A DNA stretch of 64,000 bases, taken from the NCBI RefSeq assembly GCF_029784155.1, contig NC_073693.1, forward strand, positions 159,538,887-159,602,886. The letters run 5' to 3'. A program made the translations under genes and the position numbers. Below are positions 46,467-59,362 of this stretch, one piece after another. The number at the start of each line of letters is the position of its first letter. The stretch's first letter is position 1. Below the pieces are notes generated by a model. It searched no databases. It saw only the letters and a list, made by a program, of their open reading frames with translations, and was not told the origin of the DNA. The stretch is from Uranotaenia lowii (taxonomy: Eukaryota > Arthropoda > Insecta > Diptera > Culicidae).

Positions 46467-48032
46467 GAGTAGAATATTATGTGCATAGCACCAAACCGAA
46501 TAACGACAGTAGGACTAGCGACGCTTTTTCTACTAGCGAGATTCCTGTCTTTCGCAGCTATGATATTCTTTTTTCAATCCAGTAGGCGATTTCAATGTAG
46601 TACTCGAACATTGTTTACAGTCGTTGTCAAGCTTTTTGTCATGGTACTAAAAATTGTAGAATGAATGCCAGATGCCTGCTTTGCGGCTCATTTGATCATG
46701 AAAAATCTAAATGCCTTTTTGGTGATGATAAACAACAAACAGATTTTTTCAAGTGTGCGAATTGCGCTGGATATCATTCCTTCACTCAGAAAAATCCTAT
46801 TAGGTACCGTAAACTGGGGGAACTTTGATCACTTTTTCCATTCATTTTTTAATATTTTGGAAGGGGTTGATTTTTTGTAAATTTGATTGCAGTAAATTTA
46901 AATGACATTTGTGGTTATAATCAAATATTTGTTACAAAACCAGGGGTGAAATTATGAATCGGGTAACTTTGATCAGTATGGGTTTTACGTACCTCAACAT
47001 TTTCAAAATTATTGTTGTGGTGCCATTTAGCACAGAAGGCTTAAAACTTCATTAACAGTAAATTTTGTGAAGACTGAACTGATTTTTCCAACGTTTTGTT
47101 TTCAAAAACATTCATAATCATAAGATGGACAGTGTTGCTACATACATCTAGGGGTAAAAATTGTAAACATTTCACAAAATTTTTAGGCCTCAAATAGAAA
47201 TGAAATTTTGCCTTCACGCAATTTCCTAGGTCCTCACACTGTTCCCATGTTTTTTTTTTCTTTTTCAAACGTAACCATTTAATAGGGTTTAAGCCATTTT
47301 TCTTATCCGGGCTTAAACCCTATTATCTTATTTTCATGGAAAATGACTGTTTTTTTTCAATATCCAAAAATTATCACCAAATTACCATCAAAATAACACT
47401 TAAACTAATCTGAAACAAAAAAAAAGTTGAACTTTCACATAAAACAACCCATTTGCTCCTAAATGCTTAAATTTGATCAGGAGAGATGTTTGTTTGTGAG
47501 CCTTCGAAAAACCAGATATTTTAAGGTTTTAGAATTACATTTTAAGAAATATGAAAAATTTCCTAATAAAAATCAAATTCAGCTTATTTGAAACTAAATT
47601 TATAGGCTTTCAAACGTAGTAAACAGTTTTCAGATATTTTAACTTTATACTTAATTAATAATGATTATCTGCAAAAATTTCATGTTGATCAAAGTAACCC
47701 CCGGTGATCAAAGTTCCCCCAGGCCGGCAAACAATCTGCCTGTTCGCGGTCAGCCTCGGCCTACTTTAGAATTTCGTCATGGTAATGCAAGAAGTGATTT
47801 TAATGTTACCTGTGCTGATTTTGCACCACAGACTCGTTGTTTAACGTTCTCAGAGGTGGTTGAAAATGGGTTTCCTGCTTCGAGTATAACTAATGGAAAA
47901 AACCAAGTCTCAACGTTCATGCAAAGGCTTGGGAAAATCCCCAAAATTAAAATTCAAATACCTGTTCTTCTCCTTCATTTTCTAATCCTAACAATTTTGT
48001 TGGTTTGGGTGAGATTACTGAGGAAAAATTAA
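46467..48032 (+). pseudogene. Duplicate of the decayed Jockey ORF1
   Basis: Same as 31700-33265, including the MITE that interrupts it. Confidence 0.6.
46804..47727. mobile_element. Duplicate of the MITE with CTGGGGGAACTTTGATCAC ends
   Basis: Same as 32037-32960. Confidence 0.65.
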
Positions 48033-48154
48033 ATTTTTGAATCAAAATTTAGTGGAAATGGTGCAACTTATGTTGAAAGCAAATTCAATGTTTGAAGCTT
48101 TCCAAACTTCTTTTAATTATGCCAACAAAATTATAATGACTTTACGATTCCCTC

Positions 48155-50802
48155 ATGAATCCAAATAGATGTTTAAATATTACGAATTGGAACGCAAGAT
48201 CTTTGCTGGCTAATCAAGATGAGTCCTTCTTATTTTTGAAAACTCAAAATATACCTATGCCATCACTGAAACTTTTTTAAAGCCGGACAATAACTAGAAA
48301 AGCAATGCTTTCTTTAAAATTTTGCAAAATTATCAACTTGATCGAAAAGGTGGGGGTGTAGCTATTGTCATCAATAATCGTCTCAAATTTAGACTTCTAC
48401 CTTCTTTCAATACAAAAGTCTTATAAATAATTGGAATTGAATTAGAAACTTTTATGAGAAATTTAAAATTATTTCCGCTTATTTGCCTTTCCAATGTAGC
48501 GGTGAATAGAAATTTTTTTTAAAGGAGATTTACGAAAACTCACCAGAAAAAAAAGTCTATTTTTTGTATTATTGGTGACTTTAATGCAAACACTGATATT
48601 GGAATAATATTTCATCAAATTCTAATGGGAATAAATTTATTTAATGACTGCCTTTCAGGTTATTATACTGTTGAATATCCTAATGGGCGTACTTGTTTTT
48701 CTTCAATTAGAAATCCCTCCACAATTGATTTGGTTCTAAAGGATTTAGGCGAGCATTATAAATATTAGTTTCTCATGCGGACCTCGATTCAGACCACCTT
48801 CCAGTAACATTTTCTTTATCCCAAAGTCCCATTGAAAACCCTTTAAAATCAACTTTTAACTTTCAAAAAGCTGACTGGGAGCGATATATGAATTTTATTG
48901 AACGTAATTTGGATGTAAACGTTCCACTGAATTCAATAGAAGATATTGATTTGGCTGAAGAAAATTTTACTATTTCAATAGTCAATGCTAAAGCCGTTTC
49001 AATACCTAAAGTTAAACATAAATTTAATCAACCTTTGATCGATGATGATCTTCAGTTTTTGATACGACTGAACAACATTCGTCGACGCCAATATCAACGT
49101 ACTAGGGATCCTTATTTGAAATTTATTTATTGCGACCTTCAAAAAGAGATCAAACGTCGTTTAAATTTCATTCGTAATGAAAATTTTGCCAAAGCAATAG
49201 AGGACAAGAAACCCTACTCAAAGACATTTTGGAAATAAACTAAAATTCTGAAAAAGCCCCAGAAGCCAATTCCTACTTTGAAGGATGGAGATAAACATCT
49301 TTCAACTAATGAAATAGCTCAAAAATTAGCCCAACAATTTGAGTCTGCTCATGATTTTAATTTAAACGTTGTAAGTCCAATTGATGCTCAAATTTCCCTT
49401 GAATTTGATGATATTCTTTCTAAGTGAAATGTATTTGAAAGTTCTTGTGAGACAAATATTGATGAACTTAAATTGATTTTCAAAAAATTTAAAAATATGA
49501 AAGCTTCGGGGAAAGACGGGATTTTCTATATTCTTATTAAAAATATGGCTGAAATACTTTTAAATTTTTAGTTAAAATCTTTAATAAATGTTTTCACTTG
49601 ACTTATTTTTCAAATAAATGGAAAAATGCCAAAGTAACTCCAATTTTGAAACCTGGAAAAAGTGCTTCAGAGCCTTCAAGTTATCGACCAATTAGTTTTC
49701 TCCCTTCTTTAAGTAAACTATTTGAGAGAGTTATTTTGAATAGAATGATGATTCACATTAATCAGAATTCTATTTTCCCTGAAGAACAATTTGGTTTTCG
49801 TCATGGACATTCTACTACACATCAACTTTTGAGTGTAACTAATATGATTAACGCTAGCAAATCTGAAGGTTATTCAACTGGTGTTGCTCTTCTTGATATT
49901 GAAAAAGCTTTTGACAGTGTTTGGCACAAAGGTTTAGTAGCTAAATTAGCTCGATTTGATTTTCCTGTATATCTCACCAAAATTATTCAAAATTATTTGA
50001 CTAGCCGAACCTTACAAGTAAGCTATCAAAATTCATGCTCTGAAAGGACACCCATTAGAGCTGGTGTCCCTCAGGGTAGTATACTTGGGCCAATCTTATA
50101 CAATATTTTTACTTCTGATCTTCCTGATGTACCAGAAGGAAAAGGTAGAAGATTATTTGCTGATGATACTTTGCTTTCAGCCAAAGGTCGGAATTTACGG
50201 GTGGTACGCAGTAGATTGCAACAAAATTTAAATTCCTTTTTGAATTACTTGAAAATGTGGAAAATTTCTCCTAACGCTTCCAAAACTCAACTTATTTTAT
50301 TTCCCCATAAGCCAAGAGCTAAATTTTTAAAACCTAATAAAAATCATTCCATAACTTTAAATGGGGTTTCATTAGAATGGTCTGATCACGTGAAGTACTT
50401 GGACTCACACTTGATCGGAATCTTACTTTTAAAAATCACATTGATGATATTCAATCTAAATGTAATAAATACACTAAATCTCTTTATTCTCTCATCAACA
50501 GGAAATCCCGATTGTGCCTGAAAAATAAGATGCTTATTTATAAGCAGGTGTTCCGAGCAGCGATAATGTATGCAGTTCCGATTTGGTCTAGCTGCTGCGC
50601 GACGAGGAAGAAAGCCATCCAGAGGATTCAGAACAAGGTTCTGAAAACGATTTTGCGGCTTCCATCTTGGCACAGCACCGAAGATCTCCATCGGATTGCG
50701 GGCATTGAATCGATCGAAGAGATCGCCAACAAAATCATCTCCAACTTCAGAGGCAAATCGATGCAGTCTTCCATCGCAGAGATTCGTTCTCTTTATAATT
50801 AG
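48155..50802 (+). pseudogene. Duplicate of the decayed Jockey ORF2
   Basis: Same stops, frameshift and intact FADD as 33407-36054. The shared lesions show that both copies derive from one already dead element. Confidence 0.8.
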
Positions 50803-51217
50803 TTTAATTTTAGGATAGTTTTTAGTTGTAAGTTTAAAAAAAAATTTTGACACTACAGGATGTTCTTCTACATAAAAATACTTGATTGTGCCTTGCAAAT
50901 TTAAGTCGAATAAATAAATTTTAGTGATTAATAAATTATAGGGCTGTGGACAGTTCATTAATGAACTGAACACCTAATTTAATGTAATAATGTAATATAA
51001 ATGTAATGATGAATTGGTACGAATAAAGACATATTTGAAAAAAAAAGACAACAGATTTAAGTATAAAACTTCTAAAGAAGCAAAAAAAACCTTCTTGATA
51101 AGATGAGGAAAATTCCTTGGGAATCAGGAATTATTAAAGCTCTTAGAACTTAGCAAAATTAAAGAGAGAAATTCCATAAATATAAAATGAAAATTATATT
51201 AGTTTCTTTTTTTCAAG

Positions 51218-51473
51218 CCATGGCAAATCATTCTGAGTGTCAACTTTGTTAAGCTGAATTTCAACAAATAGTTTCAAATTATATTGACCTCAACTCACCT
51301 GTAGTTTTCTCGTCCCTAGCTCGTCGGCTACTAAACAACGCCAAGGCCCCAGGTCCAATGTAATCGCGTATAATTAATTTCATAGAAACAAAGTTGCATC
51401 AGTCATTTTACAACCAACCAACCTGTTGGCAACAGAGGCATCAGCCAGTTATAGCTGTACCGAGAAAAGTAAT
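51218..51473 (+). pseudogene. Duplicate of the short reverse transcriptase remnant
   Basis: Same as 36470-36725. Confidence 0.4.
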
Positions 51474-52892
51474 TTACTCCGGGATCTCTTTTAGATGAGA
51501 AAACCTGCGTCCGGTTAACCACATTAAATAGTAGTGGCGTTGTCGTTTCCATCTCCCCCGGGATTGCGGAATTGGAAATTCAAATAGCTTTGCGAAAATG
51601 ACCTTGGTTTAGCATTGATTCGTCTGGGACTGACCAAGTCAAGATACGCAAGTTGATATTGCGCTAAATAGAAGACAGACGTGTGGCCACAAAACCACGT
51701 ATGTAGATACCTAACCAAGTCGATAGGAAGATGTTTTATGATGGCTTCGCAAATTCACGCCTAGGAAATTAACAAACATTTATACGTGTCTAGACAAAGC
51801 TGCTTAATGTTTTGCCGATAAAAGTTTATGTTCGTTAGCTTTAAGGAACCGAACTGCTGATGGTGAACTTTGACTTCGACTAGAATTAATCCTAATTTAT
51901 CCAAAGTTACGCTCGGATTGGCTTGCTTTTGCTGTCCCATCAGGATGAGACGAGATCATCGAATTTCGGGCCACACTGCTGATGGAAATTGACTCCGCAA
52001 ACCGATTATGATACCCTTGACGATATCATTAAAATTTACGAAACATTAACTGCTAAAGATTGATTTGCTGGCAGCGTAAAATCACGAATTTTCCATCAAT
52101 TTTCATTACGTGGGTCGAATTTGATTTCGCTCTTGAAAAACCGAAACCCTTGGGGGTTACACCAAACGGATTGGGTACCTTCACACATACACACGTCCAC
52201 AACCACCCATCATATATCATCTCTTTAACTTCATATGAGTATGTATGGATGGAGCAACGTTACTATGAAAAGGCAATCATCCATCCAGCTACACATTGAC
52301 GCTTTGCAATTCTGCTGGAGCTCAGGAAGGGATTTGGGTCTGGGAAATATTTAAGTCGATGGGTAAAGTGATTGTGTGTGAGTGTATGTGTACGGCGTCG
52401 TGTGAAAATGTATGAGTCGGGGGTGTGCATGAGGTTAACATTCTGCGGCTTCCGATAAGATCGCTTCCGGATGGGTTCAGCCAGATGATGGTCACAACGA
52501 GAAATGGCTGACCCTTGCCTTGCCACACCGGGGAAATGAATCCAGTTGAGGATCCAATTTTGGGGAAAGGGGAAAGGTGGCGTCCAATGGATCCAAGACG
52601 TGCCCTGTTACTGAGGAAATTGGAATGCTTGCAGAAAAATCGTTCACTTAGCTATTGATTTCAGTGGAAAGCAAAGCTGAATCCGGTTTGGAATCCGAAA
52701 CCCATCGCGTCTCGTTGACCGTTCAATACATTATCAATCTAATGACACTGATGGACAATTCATACGGAAGAAGAGTGTTTGGGATTTTTATAAGTTTCAA
52801 CTTCTGAAATTTGGGCTACAATAAAAACTAAGCATTCATCTTCAGATGTTAGAGATTCCGTACAATTTCATATTATACCTTCCTTCGCGGTT

Positions 52893-53479
52893 AAAAAAGG
52901 ACAATTGGCCGGCTGGGTTTATATAGACCCGGATTACTATTTTGGCTGTATTTTCAAAACTAATCAACCGATTTCCTTAAATTAAATCATTCCATATGCT
53001 CACTAACTATTTACGAAGAAAAAAATCATTACAATTTTTATGAAGTCTGAAAATTGAGCCGAAAGATATAATATTCAAACAAAGATGGCTTTTTTGAATA
53101 TAGATCGTGACCATCCTGGTTCGAATAGATAATGAAATTTTTCAAGTCAGCCTACTTAAGGCTGATTTTAAGGTTCACTTAAAGTAATAAAACTTCTTGG
53201 TTTCTTTTGTCATATGTGATGAATGGAAACATAAAGAAAAATTTAAAATAATTGATTTTCTTCTTAAAAACCATTTATTTTTAACTGAATATATTTAAAA
53301 AACATATATTAAAAAAAACTTAGCCAATATTTTATTTAATCTATAATAACAAGAAAAATAATGGAAACTGACTAAATTTTTTTTTGTGATATTTTTATCA
53401 CACCGGAAAACATACAACTATAGATTCCAGAGATTCGATGAGCCGTATTTCAACAGAAAATGGGTTAATTGTGCAGATG
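52893..53479. other. No gene seen
   Basis: AT-rich sequence immediately after the duplicated segment. It is the first sequence in this half without a counterpart before the gap. Confidence 0.4.
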
Positions 53480-53565
53480 CAATGAATCCCCGATTTTCCC
53501 ACCGCCATGATGCATTTCAAGGTGATAAATTGGGGACTGGACAAAATCGGGTAATTTTTAAAAAG
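53480..53565 (+). repeat. Pogo-like terminus, left partner of 56282-56368
   Basis: Begins CAATGAATCCCCGATTTT and matches the reverse complement of 56282-56368 along about 86 bp, including TGATGCATTT, AAATTGGGGAC and GTAATTTTTAAAAAG. Preceded by TG rather than TA. Confidence 0.65.
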
Positions 53566-53982
53566 TATAATATTAAGTTTTAAAAGTATTTTGCTCCCAA
53601 CTTTCAACCAACAAAAAATCAAAACTGACAACTGAGGGAATATAACTTCTGCTTATTTGGGTCTAAGATAAGGTTTTTGCACTCTACTCTGTGCGAGCGG
53701 TTGGCCAACCCACGATATGACAAATCTGTTATGATTTAACTTATGGTTCAGAACGTTATACAGAATTGTATACAGTGAATCCCCGATTTGGTCACGCACC
53801 GATTATTTCTGCCCCCGATTTTGTCTATTCCCGATTTAGTCACCTGTTTAGATCCGCTTTTGTCACTATATTAGATGTAATATAAAAATGCTCAGATTTA
53901 AACCTTCTCCTTTTGGGATGAATATGTATTTATATCGCGTCAATCGACAACATTGTTAAACAACACGATAACACCGATAAGG

Positions 53983-54888
53983 TAGGCTTGACAGATACTT
54001 TCAGAAGAGAGCGGGACATTTCACGAAAAAAAGCGGGACACAGCCAAAAAAAGCGGGAGATTTAAAAAAGCTTAATTGTGTAGCCAAACCTATAATTTTA
54101 CCATCAGCCAAAGTTCATAAAAAGTACGCTAAGGTTGCCAATCGCACTGTTATTTTCCACCGTTTTCGCGAATTAACACGTAATTTGATAGAAAATATTT
54201 CATTTCGTACATGAAAACGGTGGATTCGATACCGTGAAAAAAAACTATTGTGTAATATGTTTAAAAATTAGTTGATTTGGTAATTTGTTTAAAAATTTGA
54301 AAACTCAAGAAAACTTCCATCACTTTTCATCTTGATATACTTTGGACAATTGAGTCGAAAAGGTGGTGTATAATATAACGCAATTGAACTAAGATTCCGG
54401 CGCAAAAATTAATCTCTTTAATTCTCTAATCTATAATTATTTGGAGGCAACTTGAACAATATTTTCTTCATACATTGGTTGAACGTGCTCCAAAAACACT
54501 TAACTGAATCAGATTCTTACTGTAATGCTAGAGCTCTAGAGTTATTCAGTATTGCCTTATATAAACTATGAAAAATGCTGCTTATTTTGAGAAAATCCGA
54601 GCAACATTTCAGATTTTATAACAGGCTACAAGACCAAGTTTTAGTTTTATAAGTGGGCTGAAGAGTCTCATAAATCAATCAGTGTTAATTGGGAAGATGT
54701 ATTTGAAAGATTTTTTGTTCATCACAGAATTCCAATTGAGACTATAGTTTGATTTTTTCCAGAGTGTTTCAGTTAACTTTGTAAATTTTTTCCAAGAAAA
54801 AAAAGCGGGACATTTTAAGGAAAAAGCGGGACAGCGGGACATTCAACAAAAAAGCGGGACATGTTGCCGCTGTCGGATGGCAACCCTA
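53983..54888. mobile_element. Non-autonomous hAT-like element, TAGGGTTGCCA-type ends
   Basis: 906 bp flanked by identical 8-mers CGATAAGG (53975-53982 and 54889-54896). Ends are TAGGCTTGACAG (left) and TAGGGTTGCCAT (right, other strand). AAAAAGCGGGACA motifs repeat near both ends, three on the left and four on the right, all in the same orientation. No transposase. Confidence 0.8.
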
Positions 54889-55399
54889 CGATAAGGACTT
54901 ATGAATGACACAAAGAAAAGATGTCCGATTTTATTTAACTGTTTTATTCACATTTGAACAGTAATAAAGTTGGTAAATACAATAAAAATAATGAATAAAA
55001 CGACACAGCAAATCATCGATATGATCTACAAGCTTGTTTTTGGACCCCTTGAGCCAAAGGGTTATTAATACGAAATAGCTTATTTCGATAAAACACGCAT
55101 TCAAGTGGTTGTGTTATTCCAATTTCCATTTATTTTTCAAAAATTTGTATTTTTGTTTCGAGGTAGTATTATTAAATGATGTATTCTAGCAGGTGGATGC
55201 CGGATGAAGAAATTTGGTTTTAATAAAAGTTCGAGTATATTGTTCCATGTTCAAGATACTAATGAACGAGAATTCATTCCCTTTCTAGAAAATGGGTATT
55301 CAAGTTCCCTTTTTCCGGTTGTTCTCGCTCTCTTAATCGATGCAAGCTTAGTTCATCTTACTCATTCTAAGGTTAAACACAACAGTAAATTAAACTATA

Positions 55400-55693
55400 A
55401 ATTTGCGGCTTTATCGGTGAGGGTTCAAGAGTTGAAATGAAAGACGGATAGAAGAACAGAAGAAAATTCTAAGGTGGTGAAAAGAGCGAAGAGCATTTGA
55501 AATAGAAGCTTGACCACATGCTAAATTCTTTGTCCCGCATCAATTAACTGTATTGAAGAAGTAGTACCCAATAGAGTGGTCAAGCTTCTATTTCAAATGC
55601 TCTTCGCTCTTTTCACCACCTTAGAATTTTCTTCTGTTCTTCTATCCGTCTTTCATTTCAACTCTTTAACCCTCACCGATAAAGCCGCAAATT
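55400..55693. repeat. 118-bp inverted repeat with 58-nt loop
   Basis: Arms 55400-55517 and 55576-55693 are complementary along all 118 positions with a single mismatch (GGTTCAAGAG against GGTTAAAGAG). The loop is 55518-55575. A transcript from either strand would fold into a long double-stranded hairpin. The short frame 55204-55440 overlaps the left arm and shows no domain. Confidence 0.95.
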
Positions 55694-56281
55694 CATTTCA
55701 TAAAACAAATTCACGGTGATTTCTCCTCTTAAAATATTAAACTATAAAAATATGAAAAAATCATCAAACAAAATTTGAAACATGAAAAACTCGTTGTCAT
55801 TATAAACATTAAATCGCCATGTTTTTTCTTATATCTCTTTAGCTCTGAGGGCCTCAACTAAGCTTTCTACAAAGCAATTTCTTTATAACGCCACAAGAAG
55901 ATGACGTCATTTATCGAGAAATCTAAAGCATCAGCCCTATCAACAATGTTGTCTATTATCCGTACAGCTTCACTTTGGATTTTTTTAATTGAAAGTTGTT
56001 TAGAACAATTCATTTTTTTAAACTTATTTTTAACCCTTGTTTTTTAATTAGGACATTGAGATTTCAATCACTGGGGATCATTAAATCTTCTTGATAATAC
56101 CGGTCCAAACAGAGTGTTTCAGGAAACATATCATCAAAATTTTATGATATTTCGATGCAAATGAGACTTTACGCATTAATTATCAACTAATAGCAGATAA
56201 AAAAAACACCCACTACTCTGTTTTCAATGACGCTATGATGATGTTTCAGATTGATTTGAAAAGAATTATTTTAAAAAAGTG

Positions 56282-56368
56282 CTTTTTAAAAATTACTCGA
56301 TTTTGTCACTGTCCCCAATTTGTCACCCTAAAATGCATCACGGGGGTGACAAAATCGGTGATTTACTG
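56282..56368 (-). repeat. Pogo-like terminus, right partner of 53480-53565
   Basis: Read on the minus strand from 56368 it begins CAGTAAATCACCGATTTTG and matches 53480-53565. TA follows at 56369-56370. It lies inside the 53773-57167 element, so the two terminus pairs interleave. Confidence 0.65.
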
Positions 56369-57167
56369 TACTAAAATTTCGTCAATAACTTTAACTGCAT
56401 GTCATAACTCGTGAAACCGATACACATAGATCAGAGCTTGAGTAACATTTCATTGAAGAACACAAGTTTTTAGATGCACGATGCTTGTTATGAAGTACAA
56501 CGTACAGCAATTCAAAGATTATGCAATAATTTACAAAAACAAATTTGTACAAGAAGACGAAGTTGCCTTGGCTCATTTGTTTAGTCAAAAAAGGAGCGAT
56601 GATACAAGTTTTCCACATGACAAGGAAGAGAGATAGGCTAGCAAAGCGTTAACGGATTGGGAAATTATGAGCATGACGTTGGATAATCAGTCAGAAATGG
56701 ACGAGGACTTCTTTTGCTTCAGAAGGAGTTTTAACCCCACAGGAGGCACTCGTCCCTTAGTAGATGAGGACCTCGAAGGATCGAAGCCATTAACCCCTTT
56801 CAGAAGTAAAATTAGACCCAGAATCAGCAGCATCGACCTTAAATGATTGTTATTTTCCAGAAATTAGGAATGATATTGAATGATACGGATGTTGGACAAC
56901 ATAGTTGATCGGGTTTGGACATATTTCTTTGTGTCATTCATAAGTCATCTTCACTACTATTTACTGCCGATGCCCTGATGTATTGCAACGTTCCTTACGA
57001 ATGATGTCAGTAAACGCGACATCAATTAATAATCAACCCAAAAAGAAAAGATTTGAATCTGATTTTTTTTTAACATTGAATCAAATAACGTGACAAAATT
57101 GGGTCAAAAAAGGTGACAAAATCGGGGGCAGACATAATCAGTGCAAGACAAAATCGAGAATTCACTG

Positions 57168-58023
57168 AATCAAATTCTTAAGTTAATTGAAGTGTCGTAT
57201 TTGACTGTTTATAATATTATTCAAAATTAAATTTCCAATTTCATAGTAGATATGCTCAGGGTAACAGGGCAATTTTTTCATCAAAATTCCTTGACCCTCA
57301 TAAAACATATAGTTCTAAAATCATTGAAAAAAAAATTATGAATCTTTTCAAATAACCAGCTGTGGCCTGAAAAACCAAGCACTTTTTTGTTTCTATATGA
57401 GCTTACAATCTATGTGAATTCATACCAATCAAAAGTTTTTCAATACGATTTCCATAAAATGAGTTATCTTTGATGCACAATGCATTGCAGATTATTCAAC
57501 GACTTTTTGGCTTTAAAGTCGTTTTCTGAAGAGCATTAAAATCAAAACTCAAATTTGACCCTAACCGCCCAATTGCCCTTTTTTTTGCTGGGTGACTCTA
57601 GTAATCGTTAATAAATAGGTACATACTATTCTTTTTTAAAATAATATATTAAATAACATTTTAAATAACATATTTTCAACCGTACTTCTTATAAAACATA
57701 TTATATTTGGTCATTATTCGACCAGACCGAACTGAACGCCATAAGCACTTTTTCTGCAAAATTTGTTGTGCCAATATTTTCATCTCTGGTGACAAAACCT
57801 TTGATGTTTATCATTCAAGTCGACAGTTTATAATCCAAGGAATGCATTGTAATCAATTGTATTCGGGTTCGATCTAGAGTATGATTTACAAGAGATTTAA
57901 TTTCTGTTGATTCTGAATTTTCTAATGATTGTATATGACTCTTTTGATTTTGTAGGTACTACATTATATTATTTTAATACAACGTCATACATATAACATT
58001 ACAAACTATGCATATGCTGTAAC
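57168..58023. other. No gene seen; possible small MITE at 57254-57590
   Basis: AT-rich. CAGGGTAACAGGGCAATTTT near 57257 and, on the other strand, AAAGGGCAATTGGGCGG near 57580 could be inverted ends, but agreement is patchy. Confidence 0.3.
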
Positions 58024-58028
58024 ATTAT

Positions 58029-58444
58029 TGTTCGCGCCAAAAAGCAGCAGCACAAACCAAGCGCAATCACAACTCATCATTTCTACTTCCCACAAGCAGC
58101 ATCCTTTGGTACATTCCTGCCACACGCATCAGCAGTGATAACTACCAAAGTGCGGTGCGTGTGTGCACCTATTAGGTATTCAATAAGTAGTGTAGGCAAG
58201 AGAATAGGCGATAGCTGTTCGGCATTTTTACTAACTGCTGACGGCCACAAGATCAGATAGAATCAATAAACCACCCGTATCGTTCGCATTAAAATACAGT
58301 CCGCTGTTCTATTGTTGTATCGTCCAGAAATAAAATCCGTGAGCGTATCACAGTGCCGTTTTAATTGATTGTCGTTTGAATTTCACATGTCGGAAAAGTT
58401 CCGTGGTTTACCGTACCAGCGATTAGAAGGGATTGGCCTTAACA
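58029..58444 (+). repeat. 5' LTR of the BEL/Pao element
   Basis: 416 bp starting TGTTCGCGCC and ending CCTTAACA (TG...CA). AATAAA-type signals occur at about 58263 and 58330. No clear TATA box was identified. Confidence 0.92.
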
Positions 58445-58463
58445 TTTGGTCCTTAGCGACCGG
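58445..58463 (+). promoter_or_regulatory. Primer binding site region
   Basis: TTTGGTCCTTAGCGACCGG directly after the LTR. TTTGGTCCTT at this place is common in BEL/Pao elements and contains the TGG complementary to a tRNA 3' end. The primer tRNA is not identified. Confidence 0.6.
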
Positions 58464-59362
58464 ATTAAACCGCGGATTTGTGCGCGTTTTTGTTAAAAAT
58501 TCTTTTGTGTGATCATCCTTTGTGAACAAGTCCCAGTGAAACTAGTTGTGCTTCGATTCGGTTTGCCCGATATTGTCTGCGTTCCCTTTATTACCGGGTG
58601 GCTTGGGTTGATCTTATTTGGTTCCCGAGGGTTCGAAGAACTCATTCCAGTGAAATTCTGTACCAGGGAGCCTTGGTGGGTGGCTAGTGATAAAAAAAAA
58701 GCATGATTGAAGGCTAGAAAGTACCGTTAGCTTGCTGATTTAGAACGAAAATTATGTTGCCCTGGGGGCTAGTGTACAAATTGGTTTTGTGAAATCATCG
58801 CGGGAAAAAGCTGTTGGGTTTTTGGTATCGCACATAGTGAACGCTTTGTATTTGAAAACTGTTATCTGTTATGTATTCGAAACATCGTGAATATAGTGAA
58901 ATTCGACATCAATTCTCTGTTGAATGCAACTTCGAAGCATCGTGAAGGATCGTCGGAAGCTGAGGTGCAGTAACGCTGAATTTTGAAAGGATTCTTCGCA
59001 AACCTAAGGACGTTCGGATTAAGCAGATAAGTACTAGTAGTTTAAGTGTGCGTGTGAATGATTTGATGAATGGTTGAGGTGGCTGGGTGCGAGAATTATA
59101 TTTAGTTTAGATTTGTGTTGTGATAAAAATTTATTGCAAACTGATTGCACCGATTGCCAATTGCATTACATATTTAGCGTTCTCCGGTAGATAATTCAAC
59201 TCAAAATCGGAATTTCATTCAATTTGACATATACTAATCAAATGATCAGAAAAATATTTCGTTAAGTAAAAATTGAAGAGATTTGTCAATTCATCGTCGT
59301 TGCCGTTGAGGTCTCGGGAGTGGCTTAGTGATAAGTGGTTGTTCAGTGTCTCGTGTTGCAAA
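58464..59362 (+). other. Leader between the primer site and the Gag start
   Basis: About 900 bp without a conserved frame. It probably carries packaging and translation-initiation signals, none of which I can point to. Confidence 0.4.

Larger units (their letters stand above)
40229..52892. repeat. 12.7-kb duplicated segment, copy 2
   Basis: Same content as 25462-38144 with the 19-bp unit single. Unlike copy 1 it continues into new sequence at 52893 without a gap, so this is probably the correctly joined version. Confidence 0.95.
53773..57167. mobile_element. 3.4-kb pogo-like TIR element with nested insertions
   Basis: The left end CAGTGAATCCCCGATTTGG follows TA at 53771-53772. The right end, read on the other strand from 57167, is CAGTGAATTCTCGATTTTG. 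Similarity runs about 55 bp through GATTATKTCTGCCCCCGA. The right flank is AA, so the duplication is not intact. It contains a hAT-like element (53983-54888), a long inverted repeat (55400-55693) and the inner partner of another terminus pair. No transposase frame was recognised. Confidence 0.6.

Noticed and set aside
25462..52892. Genuine recent tandem duplication
   Set aside because: Less likely than an assembly overlap because copy 1 ends exactly at a placeholder gap; kept as the alternative in the findings.
57254..57590. Possible small MITE with GGGCAATT ends
   Set aside because: The inverted ends match only in patches and no target duplication was found.
59273..59362. Upstream extension of the Gag frame
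   Set aside because: It begins with TTG. The first ATG, in good context, is at 59363.
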